The translations under genes were made by a program, and so were the position numbers. 64,000 nucleotides of DNA from Antedon mediterranea (lineage: Eukaryota > Echinodermata > Crinoidea > Comatulida > Antedonidae). Position 1 is the first letter of the stretch; every line of letters starts with the position of its first letter. Location of the stretch: the NCBI RefSeq assembly GCF_964355755.1, contig NC_092680.1:11759001-11823000 (forward strand), written 5' to 3'. The notes under the pieces were generated by a model. It ran no database searches. It was given only the letters and a program-made list of their open reading frames with translations, and was not told the DNA's origin. Positions 33,601 through 47,073 of the stretch are shown piece by piece.

Positions 33601-36600
33601 GTGTGAAAAGTTTTAACGAAATGCTCAAAATGGTCTAAAACGGTTTCTAATGTGATTTTAAGCACTTTGATGTTTTTGTGTAACCAAGTTTTTTCGAAAA
33701 TCACAAAATAGTCTAAAACGTCTCCAAATGCGATTTGAAGCTTTTCTAAGCACTTTGGTGTTTTTATGTTAACAAGTTTTTTCGAAAATCACAAAATGGT
33801 CTAAAACGTCTCCAAATGCGATTTGAGGATATTCTGAGCACTTTGGTGTTTTTTTGTTAAAAAGTTTTTTCGAAAATCACAAAATGGTCTAAAACGTCTC
33901 CAAATGCGATTTGAAGCTATTCTGTACACTTTGATGTTTTGTGTGAAAAAGTTTTGTCGAAATGCTCAAAATGGTCTAAAACGTTTTTAAATACGATATT
34001 AAGCTGTTTTGTGCACTTTGATGATTTGTGTGAAAAGTTTTAACGAAATGCTCAAAATGGTCAAAAACGGTTTCTAATGTGATTTTAAGCACTTTGATGT
34101 TTTTGTGTAACCAAGTTTTTTCAAAAATCACAAAATGGTCTAAAACGTCTCCAAATGCGATTTGAAGCTTTTCTAAGCACTTTGGTGTTTTTATGTTAAA
34201 AAGTTTTTTCGAAAATCACAAAATAGTCTAAAACGTCTCCAAATGCGATTTGAAGCTATTCTGTACACTTTGATGTTTTGTGTGAAAAAGTTTTGTCGAA
34301 ATGCTCAAAATGGTCTAAAACGTTTTTAAAACGATATTAAGCTATTTTGTGCTCTTTGATGTTTTTGTGTAACCAAGTTTCATCGAAAATCACAAAATGG
34401 TCTAAAACGTCTCAAAATGCGATTTGAAGCTTTTCTAAGCACTTTGGTGTTTTTATGTTAACAAGTTTTTTCGAAAATCACGAAATGGTCTAAAATGTCT
34501 CCAAATGCGATTTGAAGATATTCTGAGCACTTTGGTGTTTTTATGTTAAAAAGTTTTTTCGAAAATCACAAAATGGTCTAAAACGTCTCCAAATGCGATT
34601 TGAAGCTCTTCTGTACACCTTGATGTTTTGTGTGAAAAAGTTTTGTCGAAATGCTCAAAATGGTCTAAAACGTTTTTAAATACGATATTAAGCTCTTTTG
34701 TGCACTTTGATGATTTGTGTGAAAAGTTTTAACGAAATGCTCAAAATGGTCTAAAACGGTTTCTAATGTGATTTTAAGCACTTTGATGTTTTTGTGTAAC
34801 CAAGTTTTTTCGAAAATCACAAAATAGTCTAAAACGTCTCCAAATGCGATTTGAAGCTTTTCTAAGCACTTTGGTGTTTTTATGTTAACAAGTTTTTTCG
34901 AAAATCACAAAATGGTCTAAAACGTCTCCAAATGCGATTTGAGGATATTCTGAGCACTTTGGTGTTTTTTTGTTAAAAAGTTTTTTCGAAAATCACAAAA
35001 TGGTCTAAAACGTCTCCAAATGCGATTTGAAGCTATTCTGTACACTTTGATGTTTTGTGTGAAAAAGTTTTGTCGAAATGCTCAAAATGGTCTAAAACGT
35101 TTTTAAATACGATATTAAGCTATTTTGTGATCTTTGATGTTTTTGTGTGAAAAGTTTTATCGAAATGCTCAAAATGGTCTAAAACGTTTTTAAAACGATA
35201 TTAAGCTATTTTGTGCTCTTTGATGTTTTTGTGTAACCAAGTTTCATCGAAAATCACAAAATGGTCTAAAACGTCGCCAAATGCGATTTGAAGCTTTTCT
35301 AAGCACTTTGGTGTTTTTATGTTAACAAGTTTTTTCGAAAATCACGAAATGGTCTAAAATATCTCCAAATGCGATTTGAAGATATTCTGAGCACTTTGGT
35401 GTTTTTATGTTAAAAAGTTTTTTCGAAAATCACAAAATGGTCTAAAACGTCTCCAAACGCGATTTGAAGCTCTTCTGTACACTTTGATGTTTTGTGTGAA
35501 AAAGTTTTGTCGAAATTCTCAAAATGGTCTAAAACGTTTTTAAATACGATATTAAGCTGTTTTGTGCACTTTGATGATTTGTGTGAAAAGTTTTAACGAA
35601 ATGCTCAAAATGGTCAAAAACGGTTTCTAATGTGATTTTAAGCACTTTGATGTTTTTGTGTAACCAAGTTTTTTCAAAAATCACAAAATGGTCTAAAACG
35701 TCTCCAAATGCGATTTGAAGCTTTTCTAAGCACTTTGGTGTTTTTATGTTAAAAGGTTTTTTCGAAAATCACAAAATGGTCTAAAACGTCTCCAAATGCG
35801 ATTTGAAGATATTCTGAGCACTTTGGTGTTTTTATGTTAAAAAGTTTTTTCGAAAATCACAAAATAGTCTAAAACGTCTCCAAATGCGATTTGAAGCTAT
35901 TCTGTACACTTTGATGTTTTGTGTGAAAAAGTTTTGTCGAAATGCTCAAAATGGTCTAAAAGGTTTTTAAATACGATATTAAGCTGTTTTGTGCACTTTG
36001 ATGATTTGTGTGAAAAGTTTTAACGAAATGCTCAAAATGGTCTAAAACGGTTTCTAATGTGATTTTAAGCACTTTGATGTTTTTGTGTAACCAAGTTTTT
36101 TCGAAAATCACAAAATGGTCTAATACGTCTCCAAATGCGATTTGAAGCTTTTCCAAGCACTTTGCTGTTTTTATGTTAAGTTTTTTCGAAAATGACAAAA
36201 TGGTCTAAAACGTCTTCAAATGCGATTTGAAGCTTTTCTAAGCACTTTGGTGTTTTTATGTTAACAAGTTTTTTCGAAAATCACAAAATGGTCTAAAACG
36301 TCTCCAAATGCGATTTGAGGATAATCTGAGCACTTTGGTGTTTTTTTGTTAAAAAGTTTTTTCGAAAATCACAAAATGGTCTAAAACGTCTCCAAATGCG
36401 ATTTGAAGCTATTCTGTACACTTTGATGTTTTGTGTGAAAAAGTTTTGTCGAAATGCTCAAAATGGTCTAAAACGTTTTTAAATACGATATTAAGCTATT
36501 TTGTGATCTTTGATGTTTTTGTGTGAAAAGTTTTATCGAAATGCTCAAAATGGTCTAAAACTTTTTCTATTGTGATTTTAAGCACTTTGATGATTTTGTG

Positions 36601-39600
36601 TAACCAAGTTTCATCGAAATGTACAAAATGGTCTAAAACGTGTCCAAATACGATTTGAAGCTATTCTAAGTACTTTTGTGTTTTTATGTTAACAAGTTTT
36701 TTCGAAAATCACAAAATGGTCTAAAACGTCTACAAATGCGATTTGAAGCTATTCTGTACACTTTGATGTTTTGTGTGAAAAAGTTTTGTCGAAATGCTCA
36801 AAATGGTCTAAAACGTTTTTAAATACGATATTAGGCTATTTTGTGATCTTTGATGTTTTTGTGTGAAAAGTTTTATCGAAATGCTCAAAATGGTCTAAAA
36901 CGGTTTCTATTGTGATTTTAAGCACTTTGATGATTTTGTGTAACCAAGTTTCATCGAAATGTACAAAATGGTCTAAAACGTCTCCAAATGCGATTTGAAG
37001 CTATTCTAAGTACTTTTGTGTTTTTATGTTAACAAGTTTTTTCGAAAATCACAAAATGGTCTAAAACGTCTTCAAATGCGATTTGAAGCTATTCTGTACA
37101 CTTTGATGTTTTGTGTGAAAAAGTTTTGTCAAAATGCTCAAAATTGTCTAAAACGTTTTTAAAACGATATTAAGCTATTTTGTGTTCTTTGATGTTTTTG
37201 TGTAACCAAGTTTCATCGAAAATCACAAAATGGTCTAAAACGTCTCCAAATGCGATTTGAAGCTTTTCTAAGCACTTTGGTGTTTTTATGTTAACAAGTT
37301 TTTTCGAAAATCACAAAATGGTCTAAAACGTCTCCAAATGCGATTTGAAGCTCTTCTGTACACTTTGATGTTTTGTGGGAAAAAGTTTTGTCGAAATTCT
37401 CAAAATGGTCTAAAACGTTTTTAAATACGATATTAAGCTGTTTTGTGCACTTTGATGATTTGTGTGAAAAGTTTTAACGAAATGCTCAAAATGGTCAAAA
37501 ACGGTTTCTAATGTGATTTTAAGCACTTTGATGTTTTTGTGTAACCAAGTTTTTTCGAAAATCACAAAATGGTCTAAAACGTCTCCAAATGCGATTTGAA
37601 GCTATTCTGTACACTTTGATGTTTTGTGTGAAAAAGTTTTGTCGAAATGCTCAAAATGGTCTAAAACGTTTTTAAAACGATATTAAGCTATTTTGTGCTC
37701 TTTGATGTTTTTGTGTAACCAAGTTTCATCGAAATCAACAAAATGGTCTAATACGTCTCCAAATGCGATTTGAAGCTTTTCTAAGCACTTTGGTGTTTTT
37801 ATGTTAAGAAGTTTTTTCGAAAATCACGAAATGGTCTAAAATGTCTCCAAATGCGATTTGAAGATATTCTGAGCACTTTGGTGTTTTTATGTTAAAAAGT
37901 TTTTTCGAAAATCACAAAATGGTCTAAAACGTCTTCAAATGCGATTTGAAGCTATTCTGTACACTTTGATGTTTTGTGTGAAAAAGTTTTGTCAAAATGC
38001 TCAAAATGGTCTAAAACGTTTTTAAAACGATATTAAGCTATTTTGTGCTCTTTGATGTTTTTGTGTAACCAAGTTTCATCGAAAATCACAACATGGTCTA
38101 AAACGTCTCCAAATGCGATTTGAAGCTTTTCTAAGCACTTTGGTGTTTTTATGTTAACAAGTTTTTTCGAAAATCACAAAATGGTCTAAAACGTCTCCAA
38201 ATGCGATTTGAAGCTCTTCTGTACACTTTGATGTTTTGTTTGAAAAAGTTTTGTCGAAATTCTCAAAATGGTCTAAAACGTTTTTAAATTCGATATTAAG
38301 CTGTTTTGTGCACTTTGATGATTTGTGTGAAAAGTTTTAACGAAATGCTCAAAATGGTCTAAAACGGTTTCTAATGTGATTTTAAGCACTTTGATGTTTT
38401 TGTGTAACCAAGTTTTTTCGAAAATCACAAAATAGTCTAAAACGTCTCCAAATGCGATTTGAAGCTTTTCTAAGCACTTTGGTGTTTTTATGTTAACAAG
38501 TTTTTTCGAAAATCACAAAATGGTCTAAAACGTCTCCAAATGCGATTTGAGGATATTCTGAGCACTTTGGTGTTTTTATGTTAAAAAGTTTTTTCGAAAA
38601 TCACAAAATGGTCTAAAACGTCTCCAAATGCGATTTGAAGCTATTCTGTACACTTTGATGTTTTGTGTGAAAAAGTTTTGTCGAAATGCTCAAAATGGTC
38701 TAAAACGTTTTTAAATACGATATTAAGCTATTTTGTGATCTTTGATGTTTTTGTGTGAAAAGTTTTATCGAAATGCTCAAAATGGTCTAAAACGGTTTCT
38801 ATTGTGATTTTAAGCACTTTGATGATTTTGTGTAACCAAGTTTCATCGAAATGTACAAAATGGACTAAAACGTCTCCAAATGCGATTTGAAGCTATTCTA
38901 AGTACTTTTGTGTTTTTATGTTAACAAGTTTTTTCGAAAATCACAAAATGGTCTAAAACGTCTTCAAATGCGATTTGAAGCTATTCTGTACACTTTGATG
39001 TTTTGTGTGAAAAAGTTTTGTCAAAATGCTCAAAATGGTCTAAAACGTTTTTAAAACGATATTAAGCTATTTTGTGCTCTTTGATGTTTTTGTGTAACCA
39101 AGTTTCATCGAAAATCACAAAATGGTCTAAAACGTCTCCAAATGCGATTTGAAGCTTTTCTAAGCACTTTGGTGTTTTTATGTTAACAAGTTTTTTCGAA
39201 AATCACAAAATGGTCTAAAACGTCTCCAAATGCGATTTGAAGCTCTTCTGTACACTTTGATGTTTTGTGTTAAAAAGTTTTCTCGAAATTCTCAAAATGG
39301 TCTAAAACTTTTTTAAATACGATATTAAGCTGTTTTGTGCACTTTGATGATTTGTGTGAAAAGTTTTAACGAAATGCTCAAAATGGTCAAAAACGGTTTC
39401 TAATGTGATTTTAAGCACTTTGATGTTTTTGTGTAACCAAGTTTTTTTCGAAAATCACAAAATGGTCTAAAACGTCTCCAAATGCGATTTGAGGATATTC
39501 TGAGCACTTTGGTGTTTTTATGTTAAAAAGTTTTTTCGAAAATCACAAAATGGTCTAAAACGTCTCAAAATGCGATTTGAAGCTATTCTGTACACTTTGA

Positions 39601-40407
39601 TGTTTTGTGTGAAAAAGTTTTTTCGAAATGCTCAAAATGGTCTAAAACGTTTTTAAAACGATATTAAGCTATTTTGTGCTCTTTGATGTTTTTGTGTAAC
39701 CAAGTTTCATCGAAATCAACAAAATGGTCTAATACGTCTCCAAATGCGATTTGAAGCTTTTCCAAGCACTTTGCTGTTTTTATGTTAACAAGTTTTTTCG
39801 AAAATCACAAAATGGTCTAAAACGTCTTCAAATGCGATTTGAAGCTATTCTGTACACTTTGATGTTTTGTGTGAAAAAGTTTTGTCGAAATGCTCAAAAT
39901 GGTCTAAAACGTTTTTAAATACGATATTAAGCTATTTTGTGATCTTTGATGTTTTTGTGTGAAAAGTTTTATCAAAATGCTCAAAATGGTCTGAAACGGT
40001 TTCTAATGCGATTTGAAGCTATTCTGTACACTTTGAAGTTTTGTGTGAAAAAGTTTTCTCGAAATGCTCAAAATGGTCTAAAACGTTTTTATATACCATA
40101 TTAAGCTATTTTGTGCACTTTGATGTTTTTTGTGAAAAGTTTTATCGAAATGCTCAAAATGGTCTAAAACGGTTTCTATTGGGATTTTAAGCACTTTGAT
40201 GATTTTGTGTAACCAAGTTTCATCGAAATGTACAAAATGGTCTAAAACGTCTCCAAATGCGATTTGAAGCTATTCTAAGTACTTTTGTGTTTTTATGTTA
40301 ACAAGTTTTTTCGAAAATCAGAAAATGGTCTAAAACGTCTTCAAATGCGATTTGAAGCTATTCTGTACACTTTTATGTTTTGTGTGAAAAAGTTTTGTCG
40401 AAATTCT

Positions 40408-42103
40408 CAAAATGGTCTAAAACGTTTTTAAATACGATATTAAGCTGTTTTGTGCACTTTGATGATTTGTGTGAAAAGTTTTAACGAAATGCTCAAAATG
40501 GTCAAAAACGGTTTCTAATGTGATTTTAAGCACTTTGATGTTTTTGTGTAACCAAGTTTTTTCAAAAATCACAAAATGGTCTAAAACGTCTCCAAATGCG
40601 ATTTGAAGCTTTTCTAAGCACTTTGGTGTTTTTATGTTAACAAGTTTTTTCGAAAATCACAAAATGGTCTAAAACGTCTCCAAATGCGATTTGAAGATAT
40701 TCTGAGCACTTTGGTGTTTTTATGTTAAAAAGTTTTTTCGAAAATCACAAAATAGTCTAAAACGTCTCCAAAGGCGATTTGAAGCTATTCTGTACACTTT
40801 GATGTTTTGTGTGAAAAAGTTTTGTCGAAATGCTCAAAATGGTCTAAAACGTTTTTAAAACGATATTAAGCTATTTTGTGCTCTTTGATGTTTTTGTGTA
40901 ACCAAGTTTCATCGAAAATCACAAAATGGTCTAAAACGTCTCAAAATGCGATTTGAAGCTTTTCTAAGCACTTTGGTGTTTTTATGTTAAAAAGTTTTTT
41001 CGAAAATCACAAAATGGTCTAAAACGTCTCCAAATGCGATTTGAAGCTCTTCTGTACACTTTGATGTTTTGTGTGAAAAAGTTTTGTCGAAATGCTCAAA
41101 ATGGTCTAAAACGTTTTTAAATACGATATTAAGCTGTTTTGTGCACTTTGATGATTTGTGTGAAAAGTTTTAACGAAATGCTCAAAATGGTCTAAAACGG
41201 TTTCTAATGTGATTTTAAGCACTTTGATGTTTTTGTGTAACCAAGTTTTTTCGAAAATCACAAAATAGTCTAAAACGTCTCCAAATGCGATTTGAAGCTT
41301 TTCTAAGCACTTTGGTGTTTTTATGTTAACAAGTTTTTTCGAAAATCACAAAATGGTCTAAAACGTCTCCAAATGCGATTTGAGGATATTCTGAGCACTT
41401 TGGTGTTTTTTTGTTAAAAAGTTTTTTCGAAAATCACAAAATGGTCTAAAACGTCTCCAAATGCGATTTGAAGCTATTCTGTACACTTTGATGTTTTGTG
41501 TGAAAAAGTTTTGTCGAAATGCTCAAAATGGTCTAAAACGTTTTTAAATACGATATTAAGCTATTTTGTGATCTTTGATGTTTTTGTGTGAAAAGTTTTA
41601 TCGAAATGCTCAAAATGGTCTAAAACGGTTTCTATTGTGATTTTAAGCACTTTGATGATTTTGTGTAACCAAGTTTCATCGAAATGTACAAAATGGTCTA
41701 AAACGTCTCCAAATGCGTTTTGAAGCTATTCTAAGTACTTTTGTGTTTTTATGTTAACAAGTTTTTTCGAAAATCACAAAATGGTCTAAAACGTCTTCAA
41801 ATGCGATTTGAAGCTATTCTGTACACTTTGATGTTTTGTGTGAAAAAGTTTTGTCAAAATGCTCAAAATGGTCTAAAACGTTTTTAAAACGATATTAAGC
41901 TATTTTGTGCTCTTTGATGTTTTTGTGTAACCAAGTTTCATCGAAAATCACAAAATGGTCTAAAACGTCTCCAAATGCGATTTGAAGCTATTCTGTACAC
42001 TTTGATGTTTTGTGTGAAAAAGTTTTGTCGAAATGCTCAAAATGGTCTAAAACGTTTTTAAATACGATATTAAGCTATTTTGTGATCTTTGATGTTTTTG
42101 TGT
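40408..42103 (+). repeat. 1718-bp-period duplication, copy 1
   Basis: Matches 42126-43821. Markers are AAAGGCGATTTG (40770 and 42488) and AAATGCGTTTTG (41711 and 43429). Copy 2 carries one extra change, GTTTCC for GTCTCC near 43424. Confidence 0.85.
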
Positions 42104-42125
42104 AACCAAGTTTCATCGAAAATCA
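42104..42125 (+). other. 22-bp patch between duplicated copies
   Basis: This stretch matches neither neighbouring copy in register. It is C3-type sequence (AACCAAGTTTCATCG) inside an otherwise C2 monomer. It marks the join of the 1718-bp-period duplication and suggests a template switch through a third monomer type. Confidence 0.7.
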
Positions 42126-43821
42126 CAAAATGGTCTAAAACGTTTTTAAATACGATATTAAGCTGTTTTGTGCACTTTGATGATTTGTGTGAAAAGTTTT
42201 AACGAAATGCTCAAAATGGTCAAAAACGGTTTCTAATGTGATTTTAAGCACTTTGATGTTTTTGTGTAACCAAGTTTTTTCAAAAATCACAAAATGGTCT
42301 AAAACGTCTCCAAATGCGATTTGAAGCTTTTCTAAGCACTTTGGTGTTTTTATGTTAACAAGTTTTTTCGAAAATCACAAAATGGTCTAAAACGTCTCCA
42401 AATGCGATTTGAAGATATTCTGAGCACTTTGGTGTTTTTATGTTAAAAAGTTTTTTCGAAAATCACAAAATAGTCTAAAACGTCTCCAAAGGCGATTTGA
42501 AGCTATTCTGTACACTTTGATGTTTTGTGTGAAAAAGTTTTGTCGAAATGCTCAAAATGGTCTAAAACGTTTTTAAAACGATATTAAGCTATTTTGTGCT
42601 CTTTGATGTTTTTGTGTAACCAAGTTTCATCGAAAATCACAAAATGGTCTAAAACGTCTCAAAATGCGATTTGAAGCTTTTCTAAGCACTTTGGTGTTTT
42701 TATGTTAAAAAGTTTTTTCGAAAATCACAAAATGGTCTAAAACGTCTCCAAATGCGATTTGAAGCTCTTCTGTACACTTTGATGTTTTGTGTGAAAAAGT
42801 TTTGTCGAAATGCTCAAAATGGTCTAAAACGTTTTTAAATACGATATTAAGCTGTTTTGTGCACTTTGATGATTTGTGTGAAAAGTTTTAACGAAATGCT
42901 CAAAATGGTCTAAAACGGTTTCTAATGTGATTTTAAGCACTTTGATGTTTTTGTGTAACCAAGTTTTTTCGAAAATCACAAAATAGTCTAAAACGTCTCC
43001 AAATGCGATTTGAAGCTTTTCTAAGCACTTTGGTGTTTTTATGTTAACAAGTTTTTTCGAAAATCACAAAATGGTCTAAAACGTCTCCAAATGCGATTTG
43101 AGGATATTCTGAGCACTTTGGTGTTTTTTTGTTAAAAAGTTTTTTCGAAAATCACAAAATGGTCTAAAACGTCTCCAAATGCGATTTGAAGCTATTCTGT
43201 ACACTTTGATGTTTTGTGTGAAAAAGTTTTGTCGAAATGCTCAAAATGGTCTAAAACGTTTTTAAATACGATATTAAGCTATTTTGTGATCTTTGATGTT
43301 TTTGTGTGAAAAGTTTTATCGAAATGCTCAAAATGGTCTAAAACGGTTTCTATTGTGATTTTAAGCACTTTGATGATTTTGTGTAACCAAGTTTCATCGA
43401 AATGTACAAAATGGTCTAAAACGTTTCCAAATGCGTTTTGAAGCTATTCTAAGTACTTTTGTGTTTTTATGTTAACAAGTTTTTTCGAAAATCACAAAAT
43501 GGTCTAAAACGTCTTCAAATGCGATTTGAAGCTATTCTGTACACTTTGATGTTTTGTGTGAAAAAGTTTTGTCAAAATGCTCAAAATGGTCTAAAACGTT
43601 TTTAAAACGATATTAAGCTATTTTGTGCTCTTTGATGTTTTTGTGTAACCAAGTTTCATCGAAAATCACAAAATGGTCTAAAACGTCTCCAAATGCGATT
43701 TGAAGCTATTCTGTACACTTTGATGTTTTGTGTGAAAAAGTTTTGTCGAAATGCTCAAAATGGTCTAAAACGTTTTTAAATACGATATTAAGCTATTTTG
43801 TGATCTTTGATGTTTTTGTGT
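42126..43821 (+). repeat. 1718-bp-period duplication, copy 2
   Basis: The downstream partner of 40408-42103, ending where TTTTTGTGTGAAAAG faces TTTTTGTGTAACC of copy 1. Its right part overlaps the 514-bp tandem unit starting at 43167. Confidence 0.83.
43167..43680 (+). repeat. 514-bp six-monomer unit (B-C2-D'-A'''-B'-C3)
   Basis: Followed at once by a second copy from 43681 that matches until about 44046, where GAAGCTC replaces GAAGCTA. The uncommon GCGTTTT change is at 43433 and 43947, 514 bp apart. Monomer lengths 87+87+78+88+87+87 sum to 514. The same six-monomer order is seen in many places, so this is a frequently used HOR module. Confidence 0.83.
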
Positions 43822-44513
43822 GAAAAGTTTTATCGAAATGCTCAAAATGGTCTAAAACGGTTTCTATTGTGATTTTAAGCACTTTGATGATTTTGTGTAA
43901 CCAAGTTTCATCGAAATGTACAAAATGGTCTAAAACGTCTCCAAATGCGTTTTGAAGCTATTCTAAGTACTTTTGTGTTTTTATGTTAACAAGTTTTTTC
44001 GAAAATCACAAAATGGTCTAAAACGTCTTCAAATGCGATTTGAAGCTCTTCTGTACACTTTGATGTTTTGTGTGAAAAAGTTTTGTCGAAATGCTCAAAA
44101 TGGTCTAAAACGTTTTTAAATACGATATTAAGCTGTTTTGTGCACTTTAATGATTTGTGTGAAAAGTTTTAACGAAATGCTCAAAATGGTCTAAAACGGT
44201 TTCTAATGCGATTTTAAGCACTTTGATGTTTTTGTGTAACCAAGTTTTTTCGAAAATCACAAAATGGTCTAAAACGTCTCAAAATGCGATTTGAAGCTTT
44301 TCTAAGCACTTTGGTGTTTTTATGTTAACAAGTTTTTTTCGAAAATCACGAAATGGTCTAAAATGTCTCCAAATGCGATTTGAAGATATTCTGAGCACTT
44401 TGGTGTTTTTATGTTAAAAAGTTTTTTCGAAAATCACAAAATGGTCTAAAACGTCTCCAAATGCGATTTGAAGCTCTTCTGTACACTTTGATGTTTTGTG
44501 TGAAAAAGTTTTG

Positions 44514-45793
44514 TCGAAATGCTCAAAATGGTCTAAAACGTTTTTAAATACGATATTAAGCTGTTTTGTGCACTTTGATGATTTGTGTGAAAAGTTTTAA
44601 CGAAATGCTCAAAATGGTCTAAAACGGTTTCTAATGTGATTTTAAGCACTTTGATGTTTTTGTGTAACCAAGTTTTTTCGAAAATCACAAAATAGTCTAA
44701 AACGTCTCCAAATGCGATTTGAAGCTTTTCTAAGCACTTTGGTGTTTTATGTTAACAAGTTTTTTCGAAAATCACAAAATGGTCTAAAACGTCTCCAAAT
44801 GCGATTTGAGGATATTCTGAGCACTTTGGTGTTTTTTCGTTAAAAAGTTTTTTCGAAAATCACAAAATGGTCTAAAACGTCTCCAAATGCGATTTGAAGC
44901 TATTCTGTACACTTTGATGTTTTGTGTGAAAAAGTTTTGTCGAAATGCTCAAAATGGTCTAAAACGTTTTGAAATACGATATTAAGCTATTTTGTGATCT
45001 TTGATGTTTTTGTGTGAAAAGTTTTATCGAAATGCTCAAAATGGTCTAAAACGGTTTCTATTGTGATTTTAAGCACTTTGATGATTTTGTGTAACCAAGT
45101 TTCATCGAAATGTACAAAATGGTCTAAAATGTCTCCAAATGCGATTTGAAGCTATTCTAAGTACTTTTGTGTTTTTATGTTAACAAGTTTTTTCGAAAAT
45201 CACAAAATGGTCTAAAACGTCTTCAAATGCGATTTGAAGCTATTCTGTACACTTTGATGTTTTGTGTGAAAAAGTTTTGTCAAAATGCTCAAAATGGTCT
45301 AAAACGTTTTTAAAACGATATTAAGCTATTTTGTGCTCTTTGATGTTTTTGTGTAACCAAGTTTCATCGAAAATCACAAAATGGTCTAAAACGTCTCCAA
45401 ATGCGATTTGAAGCTTTTCTAAGCACTTTGGTGTTTTTATGTTAACAATTTTTTTCGAAAATCACAAAATGGTCTAAAACATCTCCAAATGCGATTTGAA
45501 GCTCTTCTGTACACTTTGATGTTTTGTGTGAAAAAGTTTTGTCGAAATTCTCAAAATGGTCTAAAAGGTTTTTAAATACGATATTAAGCTGTTTTGTGCA
45601 CTTTGATGATTTGTGTGAAAAGTTTTAACGAAATGCTCAAAATGGTCTAAAACGGTTTCTAATGTGATTTTAAGCACTTTGATGTTTTTGTGTAACCAAG
45701 TTTTTTCGAAAATCACAAAATAGTCTAAAACGTCTCCAAATGCGATTTGAAGCTTTTCTAAGCACTTTGGTGTTTTTATGTTAACAAGTTTTT
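44514..45793 (+). repeat. 1280-bp tandem duplication, copy 1
   Basis: Followed directly by copy 2. Shared private variants: GTTTTATGTTAAC (four T, 44743 and 46023), GTTTTTTCGTTAAAAAG (44831 and 46111), TTTTGAAATACG (44967 and 46247), AACAATTTTTTTCG (about 45445 and 46725), AAAACATCTCC (about 45477 and 46757) and CTAAAAGGTT (45561 and 46841). The breakpoint homology is TCGAAA at 44514, 45794 and 47074. Confidence 0.92.
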
Positions 45794-47073
45794 TCGAAAT
45801 GCTCAAAATGGTCTAAAACGTTTTTAAATACGATATTAAGCTGTTTTGTGCACTTTGATGATTTGTGTGAAAAGTTTTAACGAAATGCTCAAAATGGTCT
45901 AAAACGGTTTCTAATGTGATTTTAAGCACTTTGATGTTTTTGTGTAACCAAGTTTTTTCGAAAATCACAAAATAGTCTAAAACGTCTCCAAATGCGATTT
46001 GAAGCTTTTCTAAGCACTTTGGTGTTTTATGTTAACAAGTTTTTTCGAAAATCACAAAATGGTCTAAAACGTCTCCAAATGCGATTTGAGGATATTCTGA
46101 GCACTTTGGTGTTTTTTCGTTAAAAAGTTTTTTCGAAAATCACAAAATGGTCTAAAACGTCTCCAAATGCGATTTGAAGCTATTCTGTACACTTTGATGT
46201 TTTGTGTGAAAAAGTTTTGTCGAAATGCTCAAAATGGTCTAAAACGTTTTGAAATACGATATTAAGCTATTTTGTGATCTTTGATGTTTTTGTGTGAAAA
46301 GTTTTATCGAAATGCTCAAAATGGTCTAAAACGGTTTCTATTGTGATTTTAAGCACTTTGATGATTTTGTGTAACCAAGTTTCATCGAAATGTACAAAAT
46401 GGTCTAAAATGTCTCCAAATGCGATTTGAAGCTATTCTAAGTACTTTTGTGTTTTTATGTTAACAAGTTTTTTCGAAAATCACAAAATGGTCTAAAACGT
46501 CTTCAAATGCGATTTGAAGCTATTCTGTACACTTTGATGTTTTGTGTGAAAAAGTTTTGTCAAAATGCTAAAAATGGTCTAAAACGTTTTTAAAACGATA
46601 TTAAGCTATTTTGTGCTCTTTGATGTTTTTGTGTAACCAAGTTTCATCGAAAATCACAAAATGGTCTAAAACGTCTCCAAATGCGATTTGAAGCTTTTCT
46701 AAGCACTTTGGTGTTTTTATGTTAACAATTTTTTTCGAAAATCACAAAATGGTCTAAAACATCTCCAAATGCGATTTGAAGCTCTTCTGTACACTTTGAT
46801 GTTTTGTGTGAAAAAGTTTTGTCGAAATTCTCAAAATGGTCTAAAAGGTTTTTAAATACGATATTAAGCTGTTTTGTGCACTTTGATGATTTGTGTGAAA
46901 AGTTTTAACGAAATGCTCAAAATGGTCTAAAACGGTTTCTAATGTGATTTTAAGCACTTTGATGTTTTTGTGTAACCAAGTTTTTTCGAAAATCACAAAA
47001 TAGTCTAAAACGTCTCCAAATGCGATTTGAAGCTTTTCTAAGCACTTTGGTGTTTTTATGTTAACAAGTTTTT
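45794..47073 (+). repeat. 1280-bp tandem duplication, copy 2
   Basis: Nearly identical to copy 1; the one difference I found is GCTAAAAATGG near 46568 against GCTCAAAATGG. The first monomer is a hybrid (A left part, B right part) that exists only because of the join at 45794-45799. This is one of the youngest events in the window. Confidence 0.92.
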
